From Artocarpus heterophyllus (Eukaryota; Streptophyta; Magnoliopsida; Rosales; Moraceae), in assembly GCA_025403435.1 (NCBI GenBank), contig CM046353.1, positions 27,527,715 through 27,591,714 on the forward strand: a DNA stretch of 64,000 nt, read 5' to 3'. The notes beneath the pieces are model-generated. The model worked only from the letters and a program-made list of their open reading frames with translations, did no database searches and was not told the DNA's origin. Of this stretch, positions 11,038-24,104 are shown piece after piece (the stretch's first letter is position 1; each line of letters opens with the position of its first letter). Both the position numbers and the translations under genes were made by a program.

Positions 11038-14000
11038 ACTGCTGCAACCGACTTGCTGGTTGCTGTATTGTCAGTGCTCTGCTGTTGCTCATCCTTAGTC
11101 ACTGACCTTCTGCTTCCATTCTCCTCAATGCCTCCATTGTATTCCTGTTTCTGATTTTTCCCATCTACTATTCCTTTCGGAGAAACAGCCGTACCATTGT
11201 TTGGCTTTCCCAATCCATTTTCTTTTTCTGGTGGGGCAGAAGTCTCAACATTGTCATTTGCTTCATTGCCCGTTACCTGTTGAGGGGCTGATGAATTGCC
11301 ACTGGAGCCTGGTGGAGGAAGGAAAACTCCAGTACCAGGAGCGGGCAGGCGAGGCAGAGGATGCCTGGTAGGAGCCGCTGGCCATCCACTTGAACCGGGT
11401 GGAATGGGAACCGGTGCAGGAAAAGGCATGGAAGGTGCAACTGGGGCAGTCACAAAAAGTGGTTGGATGCCATTAGGGGGCGAGATTTGGGGACGAATAG
11501 GTGGAGCTTGCAATACACCGGTGGTGGGTACTGGTGCATAGTGCTTTGGACCAGGATGCCGAACGTGATTGGAGGATCTACTGGGTGGTGGACCCCAATG
11601 TGACGATGGAGCGACTCCAGGTGAAGGCATACGCTGACCATCACTTGGCACGGATTTCTTCAGTTGGGACTTGGTGAAGGTGACAAGTATGCGTTGTCTG
11701 CGCAGGGAAGGAATTGCATGTTTTGCAATATCCGCGGATTTCCCTAGCATTGCAAGGAGGGACCTGCATTGTCAGACACTGAATTATGGCCATGGCAGAT
11801 ATCTAAAAAGTAAAAGAGATACTTAGTTAGAGCAATATATAAAACCACACATGAAAAAACTTGAACTGTGTCGATAAAAAAAAATGCTGAATCGCGGTTT
11901 CACTGTTATTAATGCTAGTGCTTTAAGTTTGGAATCATTGGCGCCCAGTAGTAGTGCCACGAACTTTTAGTCCAATCGTATTTTTCTATATAGTGGTGTG
12001 GGACCCAAATGAGCACCATATACTTCTAATTATTACCGTACAAAATATGCTAAAGGGTCCAGCTCCGGTACTCACATAAGGCAGAGCCCACTTCATGTGT
12101 GTAGCCGAGCCCAACTCCACTGATGTACTCCAGCTTCTTCTTTTTTTTCACTTTTACATATCATTATGCAATAGGACACCAAGCATGTGGTGCTGGGCAC
12201 CACTTGATCTTTAGTATTTTCTTACAAATATGTTTCCAATTGACCCCATCATATTGAGATATGGATGGAAACAAATAGGTTTCCAGCCTTAGAAGTAGAT
12301 ATGCCACACGATTAAATCGTTTGAAAGCAATTTTGATCCCATTAACTATACTTGCCGGGCAATGATTTCTAGTAACCATCACCTCATTATATCTGGCAAA
12401 GCTCCGCCTTTTCCAGTCAACGCCAGTCACCATATTGTAACCAAACTGTTTATCTGTTATAACATAAAGCTACAAACTATTGAACAGAAGACCATGATAC
12501 TTCTAATAAAGCAGTTCCAACACACTTCTTATATCACAGAAAAAAGCAACCCCAACAAACCTCGTGTCTAAAAAAAGAAAATAGAAGAAGATACCCGGAA
12601 TTGGTACTTCTAGAAAGAGGATGATGCTGTAAGGCAGACTAAATTATTGAGCAGAAGGAAAAGAGAGCAAAATTACCCAGGTTTAAGAGAAAGCTTAAGG
12701 ACGCCTCTATAGTCCCCAGGATGGTCTATTGCAATTAATCGTCCAAAAGTCATGTCACATTCTGTCAAGAACAGGACGCAAACGGGCCTTCCAAACCAAA
12801 ATGGCCACAAGTGAGGCTGTGAATGATCGCCCTACAAGATCGTCAACACAAAATTAAGCTTGCTTAGCACACTACATGCTAAATGAAAAGCATGAAACAA
12901 ATTCCACCATTAGCAACCTCATTATAGAAATCAATTATACAAGAATCTGGCTTCACAGTGGCAACTTGCATCTCAACTAAGCGTTCAGCAATATCCTGCA
13001 GCAAGGGAGGGATGGCTTCCATTCTCCAATCTGCATTTGTTAATTAAAAGAATGCTCATTAATGGTTTAATTTAAAAGGCAAGACACCTAAATGCTTTTT
13101 CATATTGCCAAAAAAAGTTCAAAATAAAAACTCAAGTACCTTTTAAGGCCCCTGCAGAAACTTCGTCTTCAAATGGAGCATCTGCAATTGGAAGGCCCAA
13201 TTGAATCATCTCTCTTCCATGTCCCTTCATTGGTCTCTTTGAGACAACATACGTTTGACCTGCTTCACGTAAAAACAGGTGGTAGTCAACTATATTCGGA
13301 TTCATCTCCATGAAAAGACAATTCCTTTTACATGCCATCAATTACTCAATGGCTCTCAACAAGGTTAACAAAAAAATAAAGGATATAATATATATTTATT
13401 CCTCTACTACAAGGTTCCCATAAGGTATGTATATATCCCAAGATCAAATGGAAAAGAGCATAAGCATCGTCCTGTATTTAAAAAAACAATGGTTAACTTC
13501 AAATAAATCATATGAGGTGATGTTCTAGATAATGCGAGGAAATTCCTCCTCGTATCCACCAAGATAAAGCATACCTTGAAAGGATTAACGAGATAACACC
13601 CAACATCAATTTAGTAGCCAAATGGCTTAGACATAGTGACATACATAAATGTATACAACATGCAACATTATAAATACAAATTTAGTTTAAGGTTCTAAAA
13701 GTACAAACTACTCTAGCAAGCCATGATCAACTTATGAAGACTTACAAAAGGATTAAAGAAGTAAAAGTTGTATGAATAAAGTAGGTTACATGTGTGCATT
13801 GCAATTATATTGATTTTTTCAAGATTAAGAAAGAATTTCCAGAACCTTACGGGGGACACTAAAATAATGCACCTGTGAAAACTTTAATAATTATCTGATA
13901 CTGCAACAAAAACTGAATAACTATAATCCCGTTTGTTAGTGTTTTCAAAACAAGTGAAAATGATTTTGTTTTGGAAAGTGAAATTTTTTTAGGGAATTGT

Positions 14001-16430
14001 GCTGAGTATTTTTGAAATTTTGCCTCAAAAAACATGCAAAACATTTCCAAAAACTCCTAAAACAGTACCAAACGGAGCTTATATATCATATACTAGAGAG
14101 TGCACAAATCTATAACTTCCATATTGCTGTCACAGAAATGTGAACCAAACTCAATGTCATGCAACCAATGACAACATTTAAGACAACTAGCAGAACTGAA
14201 ATCATGAGCATCATTCATCTCAGACAACACAATTTTCTGGAGCATTATAGATTAAGCATTAATAATAAAGAATTACAAATCAGCTGCTTTAGTCAATTCT
14301 AGATGATAAATCATCTCAATGAACTTACTTTGCAATTGTCCTTTCTTTCCTGTAGACCGCAGGTCATTTACCATCGCAACAAGTTTTGACACCTCAGTAT
14401 TGTCACAGAATCCTTCATACAATTTCAGTCCTTCAACCGCATTAACCTAGAAAGCAGATAAGTGCATAGAAGAAGTAGCAAAACCAAAAATTATGAACTT
14501 TCAATGAAAAAAAAATAGCTACATATGTCAGCAACAGTTTGAAGACAAAGAATAAACATTTAAGTGTCAAATAGAAGACTACCAGCTTCCCCTCGAACAT
14601 CTCTTTACCAGAAAAGGTTTTTGGGACATTAGAAAGATTCGAATTCTCATTCTGGCTTGGTGTGGAATGTAAATCATTCTCTGAAAACATCAAATAATTG
14701 GATAAGTTAACAATAGCAGTATACCAGAATTCTCTATTATTTCAGTGTTCAGTTTGTGACAGCTGATGCAACTTATAATACACATCTGCACACGAGAGAA
14801 AGAGAGAGAGAGAGAGAGGCCAATTTATCAACTCAAATGATCAACTATATTCTATCATCACTCTAAGAAAAAAAACCCTACATAAACGTAAAATGACTAC
14901 AAGCTAAATACTGACGAGAATCAGCTTTCAGGTATCAAATTCATATACAAACCCCCCATTCCTTCGATAAATGACACCATATAAAAAAAAAAAGGCAAAT
15001 ACCTTTAGAACTTGAGGTGCATCCATCATCTACCGCATGAACTGCAGGTTTTGAAATTCCAGATATCGCTCCTTCAGAATTCCCTAAGCTCTTCGCATTA
15101 CCATCTTCCTGAGACTTTATTGCAGAACCTGTCAAAATTTCAAAACAAAAAAAAAAAGAAAAAAAAAAGAACATATATATACATCAAGATCACCATATTC
15201 AATCTGCACACTTTTGTATAAACTCAAACTTGGCTGTCAAATCTTAGATAGGACAAACAACAAGAACCCATATACAAAACCTACGTACAAATGCGCATAA
15301 AAGTCCTTAATTTTAAACCAAACAGCAACCTTGAAACCCAACACGCCATGAATGTACTTTTTTAACGTTTCAGGACGAAACTGTCTGATTTTCAAACTTC
15401 TAGACTTCCAAGTTAAACAAAACCAAGATATATATATATATATATATATAAAATAAGAACCAAAAAAATTAAAACACACGCACAGAGGGCACCAAACAGA
15501 TATTTCTGATAATACACAGCTAAAAGATAAGGAGTAGTTTTTTTACATAAAAATCGACCCTTTTTTTTTCATCATGGTTAGTCCCAGTTGGCTATCAGAA
15601 TTAGTTTAGGCAAAAAAAACTTTCATTATCAGCTCGCAAGATGCATTCTTTAACATAGTACCCGCTGAGGGAAGTCTCTATCAACATAACATCATAAGCA
15701 GAACATAACCAAAAAAAAAAAGTTATACTTTCCCGTAACAGAACAATCATCATCTATAAACAACACCTTTAGTCATACCAATAATACATCCATATTATAA
15801 ATGAACATCAATCCATTGGGGGGGAAAAAAGTTACCATTTTTCTCCTCAGCAGCAGGCACTGAACCACCCTTGTCATCGGAATTCCCCGCCTCGTCCCTG
15901 GACTTAGTCCCGGCTTTCTCTGAACCGGCATTGCCGGAAGAAGAATTCCCATCGAAAGAATGACTCTCCACAGCAGAATTATGGCCATCCTTGAAACTAT
16001 CATTCCTGTGTCCTTGCTTAAATTCCGTTCCCAATCGCTTGAAGTCCTTGTTCCCTGTCTTGACCGGCTCATAGAACCTCTGCTGCCTCCTCCAGGCGAC
16101 CTGTTGGAGTGCGAACATCACCTCGGCCACTGAGAAGTACTGCTGCATATGGAGAACGGGATTCCAGTTGCAGCGCCTCTGCTGGATGCAGCCGATTACG
16201 GCGTCGTACTCGCCAGGCTCCCCGACGGCCCGAAGGTGGTGGCAGAGTGAGTCGATCATCGCGTTGGCGGCCGCGAATTCCCCGCGCAGCCACAAGATGA
16301 ACCCGTCCCGCTCATCCGGGAACCACTGCCGGTTGCTGTGGTGGTGGTGAGAGATCTCGCCAGCGCCGGAGTTGCCGCTAGGGAACTGCATTTTGTCCGA
16401 AGATACCACATTTCCCGATGGCATTGCCAT
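11034..16430 (-). CDS. ALKBH10B: ALKBH10B-like 2OG-Fe(II) dioxygenase (probable m6A RNA demethylase)
   Basis: Coding exons, read right to left: 16430-15836, 15128-15003, 14680-14583, 14446-14329, 13259-13140, 13030-12918, 12831-12677, 11763-11034. All borders are GT/AG. The exons sum to 2055 nt (684 aa plus TAG) with phases that fit. The N-terminal domain (residues about 36-120: [20 protein letters not shown], then [18 protein letters not shown]) is typical of plant ALKBH10-type proteins. The dioxygenase core spans about 275-475: [59 protein letters not shown], then [16 protein letters not shown] with the probable distal Fe ligand His457 and 2OG-binding arginines. The tail (about 475-684) is proline-rich, then low complexity. 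Arabidopsis ALKBH10B removes N6-methyladenosine from mRNA and affects flowering. The same role here is inference. It is somewhat longer than I recall for the Arabidopsis protein. The symbol is by resemblance. Confidence 0.9.
13905..14082. mobile_element. Small MITE in intron 4 of the ALKBH10B-like gene
   Basis: The left end CCCGTTTGTTAGTGTTTTCA and the complement of the right end, CTCCGTTTGGTACTGTTTTAG, are long inverted repeats sharing CCGTTTG.TA.TGTTTT. The interior is AT-rich and non-coding. It lies between exons 4 and 5, well away from splice sites, so it need not disturb the gene. Confidence 0.6.
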
Positions 16431-17199
16431 GAGAGAAGAAAACCTCGCTCAAAATACAACAGAATTCGAAATTCTCCACTACTAGAAAAAACTATTGTAG
16501 CAAAGCATTTGCTCAAAAAATAATAATCTGATAATTATTAATACACAACAAAAATTCGATTAGATCCCAGTAAAATAAACGGCGAATGTAGCGAAATTGA
16601 GCTTAAATAACACGCAATTCGGTCAAATTACCACTGCCCAGATGATAAATAACGCGGAATTCAGTGAGAAAAAAAAAAAGGGAAAACAAAAGAATTGTGG
16701 AAAACGCGTTATGGGTTTTTCTTAAATTTTGTTCGAAACTTGAACCGATCCGATGAAATTGGAACTGAATCGAGGAGAATTATTAATGGGAATTCGCCAG
16801 ATCTGGGAAAATGGGTAGTGTGGTGTGGTGGGCTCGGAAGGGTTTGTGTCTGAATGATGTAAGATCTAGGGTTTTGTGTGGAGATAGAGAGAGAGGAGAA
16901 AATGGACTTTTGTGCGCAAGTTGAAGTGAAATGGGGAAAAATGGCTTATTGAGTACGCTTGTGTTTGTATTTGTGTTTTCTGTTTGGTCTTAAACAGTGG
17001 CTAAGAAGTGGGAGCCCCTCTCCCTCTCTCTCTCGAAATTGTTTTTTGGGTTTGGGAGGGAAGAGAGAGCAGGATTACTCTACCCACGAGTCGGGGAGGG
17101 ACCAGGAAGGAATATTCTTTAAGAAGGGGTGTTTACGTAATTACGCGTTTGGGGATTATTCACTAATCTGTGTGGCTATGTCAGTCTGTACATAAATAA
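16431..17199 (-). promoter_or_regulatory. 5' UTR and promoter region of the ALKBH10B-like gene
   Basis: Upstream of the ATG at 16430, read on the minus strand, lies a mixed-composition stretch with pyrimidine tracts (CTCTCTCTATCTCC near 16885 and CT repeats near 17025). These are common in plant leaders and core promoters. I cannot fix the start of transcription, and no clear TATA box stands out. Confidence 0.4.
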
Positions 17200-17204
17200 A
17201 AAAA

Positions 17205-17305
17205 TTAAAAAAATATATTGTAGTATAAAGCTCTTATATATTACAGTAAAAATAGTTTTAACCAATAATTTTAACTATTATGCCAAACACATTATAAAAT
17301 CTCTT
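17205..17305. mobile_element. Fragment of MITE family C
   Basis: The core block TTGTAGTATAAAGCTCTTAT, followed by a right end whose complement reads AATGTGTTTGGCATAATAG, matches the family C pattern. The left end is not recognisable. Confidence 0.4.
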
Positions 17306-17699
17306 TAAATTTCCAGTTCATGTTGGGACAATTGGGCTTGAAAATTGAAACACTTTTTTTAGGAGATATTTATGCTATAAGTAACCTATTTTACAATTGA
17401 ATTGATTTATGCCACGTGTTTAAAAATTATTTGAAAATATGCCACATGAGTATAAGTAATATTCCACATACTGATTAAAATACCTATAAACTAAACTAAT
17501 TTTTTCTTTCTTCCTCTTTCTCTCTTTAGATATTGGCTAATATGTAAAGGTATATTGGGTATTTCTAATATTATGACCAGCCTTTTTGGATCGTAATTAA
17601 ACAATCCTTTATATTTTAAAGATTTTAATTAGAACATGAAAAAAAAATGCATACATTTTTTTTCACTTTAAATTTATAGAAGTACATTTCATAATACTA
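17306..17699. other. AT-rich intergenic sequence, nothing recognised
   Basis: No coding signal or paired repeats seen. Confidence 0.4.
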
Positions 17700-18385
17700 T
17701 AATTGTTTGCAAAAGAATTTACTACATTTACTTATTTTAATATTACATGCCATAACTTATTTAACATTTTTTTTCAACACTATATATACAAAATACTTAA
17801 TATACAATGGAAACTCTACTGCAGCGGTATCCATATTCTTACTACACACTTGCCCATCCACCATTGCTAGCTCCACAATGATATTATTCTGGCCTCTTAG
17901 CTGGATTCCCTACTGCATGAAATAATTAGGTGAGCTAATACTCAGTACGTCCAAACATAGCTTACAAAATGATTCTTCTACTTAAATACATGATCCATCT
18001 ATGCTCATTTAGCATAACTTAAAACTCCCCTTGTGTTGAGAGGTTAGTACAACATTTTCTTATCTTATACAGTGCATCATTTACCGGTTTTTTTTTTAAT
18101 TATGGTAACATACTATTCTTGATGCTCAAAGAACTTAAAATGGATATCCAATCAAGACATTGGATTAATCAATACAATAATACTTTCTATAACACGATAA
18201 TACTCTTCTTGAAAACCGTTTTTATCCTTACTATAAATGGGGTTCGGAACTTACTCGGTGGTTGCGCCGTGCTTAATCAATTTTTTCCACTTTCAATCTT
18301 CATCGACGTGTCCTGTTTGGACAATTTTTTGTCATTAGCAATCTTACTTAATATCAACCCACATGTCAATAGATAAACATAAACA
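17700..18385 (-). repeat. Older LTR-like remnant, left part, split by two solo LTRs
   Basis: The sequence has LTR-like features on the minus strand (a G/A-rich block, then GGACGTACTGAGTATTAGCT resembling the conserved leader block of gypsy LTRs). It appears to continue at 20421-21723 and again after 24099, because both solo LTRs carry target duplications taken from this sequence. No coding part is seen. Assignment to an LTR is inference. Confidence 0.35.
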
Positions 18386-20420
18386 TGTTGGAAACAAAGT
18401 GCGCAGCGGAATTTTTTAAAATTTTTCATCAGTATAATTTCAAAAACACAACTTTGACATGTTCTATGTACAAATTAAACAGATCGTACTAACCTCAGTG
18501 TGCCGAAGAATCTCCGCAACCTGTGTAGAAAAGTAACGTTCCAGAAGAGCCTCAACCAACTGGTCTTCTTTGCTATTCTCTATCCACAACCGGAGTGAGT
18601 GTGGGCTCACACGTACAGCTCTTCCACCGGTGACTCTCCTTCCAACCAATAGAGATAACCCAAAGTTAGTGCTCGTGATTTGTGAACAAAAGCTCTCAGG
18701 GAGTTTTCAGATGCTCACTAGAAGAGTATCACTCTTAATCTCTCAAATTGATCTGAGTAAATCATTAGACTCACTCCCTTTTTATACCTATTGGTCCTTG
18801 GGGTCAGTCCATATCAGATTAGGTCTCAAAAATCGAAACAGAATCAAGTTCGGATCAATATCTGATAAGATACGCGTGAAAAACGCGTAATCTTAGCTGT
18901 CGCGGTCGGCATGCCGAACTGTGTGATAGGCAGGCCGAACTGGCCAGTTCGGCAGGCCGAACTTTCCGATCGGCATGCCGAACTGCCGAGAAAAAATCTC
19001 CGCGAATCTTTTATTTTCCACCCGAGATTCTAAAGGATAAAGTCTCAGTTTTGATTCAAATAGCCCAATAGAAAAGATATCTGATCAAAACAAACTTTAT
19101 CAAGATAATCTCTAAGAAAATAAATCAATTCACAATAATTCTACAAGTTTATCTTGTTCTAATTGTCCAAAATTAAAACAACCGATAAACAGACAAGAAT
19201 TATCCGAACGCCATAATTCAACAAGTTTATCTTGAACTAATTTCTTACATAATTAATTCAACCGATAAACAAACATGAATTATTTGATTCTTATAAATTT
19301 TAAACCAGTCTGATAAATCCGACATAAGTCACCAATTATTGGAAAAGCACGCCGTGTCGTTACAGGATTTTGTGAGCTAGCAAAGGGGACCAAAATGGAC
19401 CTATAAAGTTCAAGCTCATGATAATTATGAAACCCAATATCCCAGATATACATTTCACAATTATCAACTCCAACGCTACTCCACTAAAAGCTTGGAGCTG
19501 CACTCTCGAACTTTATAGAATTACGAAGCTCGTGTAGCTAAGTCTCCATGACATATCATAGTGTATCGCATCCCCATATGATCATCCATAATCGGCTTAA
19601 GGACAAGTTCTGTCTTACCTTCCCGATTATTTTTATCTTACGTTCCATTGTCTCACCATTAGAAAACTCACCATCCAAAGATAGTATACCATTCGGTTAC
19701 ATCTATGTATCCAAATGGTTGAGCGCTCCAGTTTTCCAATTACAGGACAACGCATATAAGAGGATATCATTACTCCTAAAGAGGAGCTATGGATTCCATA
19801 TCTATGAATAACAAGTCTACGCTACCAAGAGTCATGCCTCCAACGTACCGGCATGCATGCCACTATAGAGATGTGGGAGTCACCCATTGGTACATCAAAA
19901 GACACAAGTCGAGACAACGGGCCCATTATTCATCTCAGGATTAAGATACAATACAAATGATTGTCTAAAGTGAATCGATTTGCCAAGACAGAATTATTAA
20001 TCCAAATCAATTCACTTTATGTCCCGATCCAACACATCGTCACCTATGACAACGCGCCAATGTTTCTATTCATGGAGTCCAACTCCGATGGCCAAGACAA
20101 ACCATCTCCCAAAAGGGATATAGACAACATAACAATCTTTACATGAATAAAGCGCCCAACTTTATTCCCTCGATTGCGGATCATATATTTTAGACCATCA
20201 CCTTAAGAGTCGTGTCTACCGCATAATCATCCCATCATATGCCCAACTCTTAAGGTTTAGACTGATAGTCTCAGACTACTGTTTGCTTATCATACATTCA
20301 ACAAATATGAACGTAAAGAGGACAATATTTGGTATATATAAATGAATAAATTCTTTATTGATAAAAAATGTCTCCAAAAACTTATTACATTTTTACTCCT
20401 TAGAGCATACATGTCTAACA
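18386..20420 (-). mobile_element. Solo LTR, family A, with 5-bp target duplication
   Basis: The 2035-bp element starts TGTTGG and ends CTAACA on the plus strand, so its ends are TG...CA inverted repeats. It is flanked on both sides by AAACA (18381-18385 and 20421-20425). There is no coding region and no second LTR, so it is a solo LTR left by recombination between the two LTRs of a full element. It is oriented on the minus strand: a TATAAAAA box lies at 18786-18779, and it matches the plus-oriented family A fragment at 5845-7468. Small open frames inside are not genes. Confidence 0.88.
18907..18980. repeat. Phased palindrome array, about 21-22 bp period (family A LTR)
   Basis: Four 10-mers of the form CGGC(A/C)(T/G)GCCG, or one step from it, start at 18907, 18928, 18950 and 18971. 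Each is followed by AACT or GAAC-like sequence. They lie about 120-195 bp upstream of the minus-strand TATA box of the solo LTR. See findings. Confidence 0.85.
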
Positions 20421-21723
20421 AAACACTAATTACTAAATTTGGTTATTAGTAGGTTTTTTAGAAACTTAGGCGTATCGGTACTTATTTGCTCATCGACTAA
20501 CACTTTTTCATCACTCACAAAACTTAGGTGAAATTCCTGCTAAGGAGCCTTGCTCTAATTCGAACGTTTCGGGATCTGTTTGGCTGTTTTTATGAAAAAT
20601 GACATTCTTGTTTTCAACGGGATCTTAAAACTTTTTGAGCATACTTTTGCTACATAAAACTTGCCTTTTCTTATTCTTTGATAATGACCATAAAAACGAA
20701 GCATCGATACTCATTTTACGAACAAAACCCATTTTGACTAAACTTTGTGATTTTACCTCGGTATGTCAAAATTTTGACAACAACCATTTTATACCGTTAG
20801 GCTAGGTTTTTTTTTTCAATGGGATCAAAACTCTCTAAAGTTTCTAAATCCAATTCCTTTAGTTTAAAAACATTTTTTTTTTATTTTGTGATTAAAACTT
20901 TCAAAATTCATAACTCATAAACTGTGTAGAATTTTTGCGAACTGTCTAGAAGTTTTAAGTGTTTCAATGAGCTCTATAATTTTTGTGTTTTAGCTTTCCA
21001 CAAATTTCAGTTGAAAAGTGGACTTTTCTGCTATTTTTCAATTCTACAGAAAATTGTACAATCTTTTCAATTTAGTCCTTTAAAATTTCACAAAAGTTGT
21101 AAATCTCATTGTCTTGGATAGGTTTTAGATCTTACTAAGAAAATAAATCACCTTTAAACGTGTCAAATTTTTATTATTTTGAAAATAATCCAAACTTTGC
21201 AATTTTGCATAGTTTTTTTTTTCCAAACTTATTTTCAAGTACATAAACCCTAGTTTCTAGCCACTAATCAACATCATCATACACATAACAAATCACATAA
21301 TCATCCATTGGATCATTTTAACATGCCATAGTCTATACTTTAATTATTAATTACATATCAAATTCCAAAAAATAATAATAACTTTCTAGAGTAAAGGTTA
21401 GGGCTTACCTAAGGACTTCTTTGTGAGCTTTGTAATCATCTACCAAGAGCTTGACTTTATCAATTTTTTTCTTGATACAAATCATGCCCAAACTTCTATC
21501 AAAACTCATTATGATCTCAAGAAAAATGCCAAAATTCCTATGGAAAAGTTTGGAATTTACCTCAAGAATATTGCTAGTCTTGAACCCAAAGAACTAGAAC
21601 TTGCTTAAGAGCTTGTTTGGAAGTTGTATTCTTGAGGGATTTTTTTTTTTTTTTGAGAATTTTTTTTAGAGAAAGGCCTATAGGATGCCGGTTTTAATTT
21701 GGAGGTTATGTTTCTTCAAGTTG
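20421..21723 (-). repeat. Older LTR-like remnant, middle part
   Basis: Lies between the two solo LTRs. It has AT-rich text with frequent TTTTT runs and no gene. It is inferred to be continuous with 17700-18385 before the first solo LTR inserted, and with sequence right of 24099 before the second inserted. Confidence 0.35.
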
Positions 21724-24099
21724 TGTGACACCCGTTATTTTAACAGGTGTGATTTTGTAAAACTTAATGAATAAAACATGACAATTTAAAATTTTTGTTG
21801 TATTTAAAATTACCATATTGCTTATGAAAGTTCCATTTATTTATGAAAATGGCACTTTGGCATTTTCTTGCCAAAAGTCTCCGGAGGAGACATGGAAAAC
21901 TCCCATCACCCACTCTCTTGTTCTTTCCCTCAATTTTCTTCATGATTAGTTGCTTTGTCTCCTCCCCCTCAATTATTTGTTCCTTATTAAATTCAACTTC
22001 TTTCTATCACTTCTCACGTCTCCCACTTTTGCTTTTCTCTGCACATCACTCTTCTCCTTTCTATTGAGATACCAACCAGAGAAAGGACTAAAGAAAACTC
22101 AACAAGTTCTCTCTCTACAGCCATAATTCCCAACCATATTGAAGCCAGTCTTGAAGCTATTTCAAGCTTTCATCTAGCTGTAATTTGATGTTAGAATCTT
22201 GTGAATGAATTTGATCTTTCAATTTTACATTTATATGCTCAAAAGTATGTTTAAATTGTTGCTCTTGAACCTGGGTTATCATAAGAAATCAACTATAAGC
22301 ATGTTTTTCCTTTGGTTATAAATGAACTTTGAAATTGTGAGGATGGTATTTTTTATGTTTAGAGATGTTATATATCGTTTATGTATAGTTTTTATGTTTA
22401 TAAAGTTGCTAGGAGACTAAGTATTTGAGTAAAAGGCTTAGAATTCGGATTAAAAGCACTCTGTGAAGAATTGTCGTTTTCACAAAACTATGTGTCGTTT
22501 TCTTAAAACAACATGTCATTTTTTTATACAAAAATTTAATAAAAAGAAGCTTCAAATAAGATTCAAACCCCCAACCTCAAGTCAAGTGAAAGGAGGTTAA
22601 ACCACTAGGACAATGATAGTTATTTGATAATTTATGGTTTGGAAATAATAAATAGTTTTCTGTATAGGTTGTAATTTCAAATAATTTTATAAATATTAAT
22701 TTTTTTAATTATTTTAATTATATTATTTTAAAATCGTATTATTTATTTTAAAAATCTAATTTAATATGTTTGTGCCAAAATAAAATTCACATATTTTATT
22801 ATTTTATGGTTATTTTATAATTTACAAAAATTAAGTTATAAAATTTATATTTATAATTTTAGTACGTTAATAATTATGGCACACTAATAAAAAAATAAGT
22901 GATGAATTAACATAATTAAAAATAAGAATTTAAGTTAAAGTATGTCTATTTTATACGTTTTAGGATAACGACGTACTTGGAGAATATGTGGTGAATTATG
23001 TAAGCTGAAAAATTATCAGTGGATATTTAGAAAAAGATAGAGAATTTATTACTCATCTTTTATGAGGCTTTGATGAATCAAAATTTGGTTGTTTTACTTT
23101 GCAAGATATATAAATAATATTTTGAAACGTATATCATTACACCTTAACACAATGATGTGGAAATCGTCCCGTATTACACAAGGAGGAACATAATGGTTGA
23201 CACATGTTGTAAAATTGAGTAGCATAGTTAGGAAAAACTAACTCTATAAATAACAGATGAATATAGAGAAATAATAAGACATGAAGAGGGCGACGGTTAC
23301 GTTCTTGGACACGAATACCATAAAAGGTAAAATAGGGAGGAGGCGATGACGCTCCCTTGGGTCGAAAGTCTCAAAACGCACTGTACAGGAATCGACTTGG
23401 TGAGGATTCGGGGCTTAATGTCCCCTCACCGGAACACCCTTGGAATGTTTAGAGGGTGGCCAAGCACGTCCATTTGGGTTTCGATGAGTTGAGTGATACT
23501 CTATTTAATATGGATACCTAGGAACAATGATGAATGGTAATATTTGTATATATATATATAATTATGAAATTTGGTAATGATTAACTATGGTATCTACAAG
23601 ATGTGATCATAATAAACCTCATAATCTGAAATATGATGTAAGTTAACAAACCATGCAGTTTTAATGTGGTAATGAATAAACCATAAGGTGAGTAATGGTT
23701 TTCCCTATTGGGCATGTCGATGCTCATCTCTATCATATCTATCATATTCCCATCTCTCAGGTGGAACTCGGTGCAACTTATCTGACAAGGAATAGGCAAC
23801 AACTGTGTTGGTTTCGTGTTATAAGATCTTGTTTATTTGTAACTCGTCTAGAACATGTAAGATATGTATTATTTTTGTGATAGCTGTGTTAAGTTATTTG
23901 GAAATTGTACTATGGTGATGATGACTGTATTTTAATATTTGGTGTTACACTAAAACTATGGTTTGTATTTACAGTTAAATTTTATTTTCTGTTTATTCCT
24001 AAAGACCTATGGGCAATGTTTTATTGTTTTGAAATGATATTGTATTTAACTTTATTTTTATTTATTCAATACTGTAAACCCCCATGTAGAGGCGTTACA
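21724..24099 (+). mobile_element. Solo gypsy-type LTR with 5-bp target duplication
   Basis: The 2376-bp element begins TGTGACACCC and ends AGGCGTTACA, which are near-complementary ends. It is flanked by AGTTG on both sides (21719-21723 and 24100-24104). The terminal wording and the internal layout (CT-rich leader, then a block with CCGGAACACCC and GGGTGGCCAAGCACG) resemble the LTR of the gypsy element at 35769 in style but not closely in sequence. It is therefore a related, different Ty3/gypsy family. No internal coding region remains. Confidence 0.85.
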
Positions 24100-24104
24100 A
24101 GTTG

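Noticed and set aside
10904..11105. Open frames of repeated Ser-Leu or Arg-Glu
   Set aside because: They are translations of the (TC)n repeat.
18119..20146. Several 60-106-codon open frames
   Set aside because: They lie in a solo LTR or its flank, are AT-rich and lack any domain.
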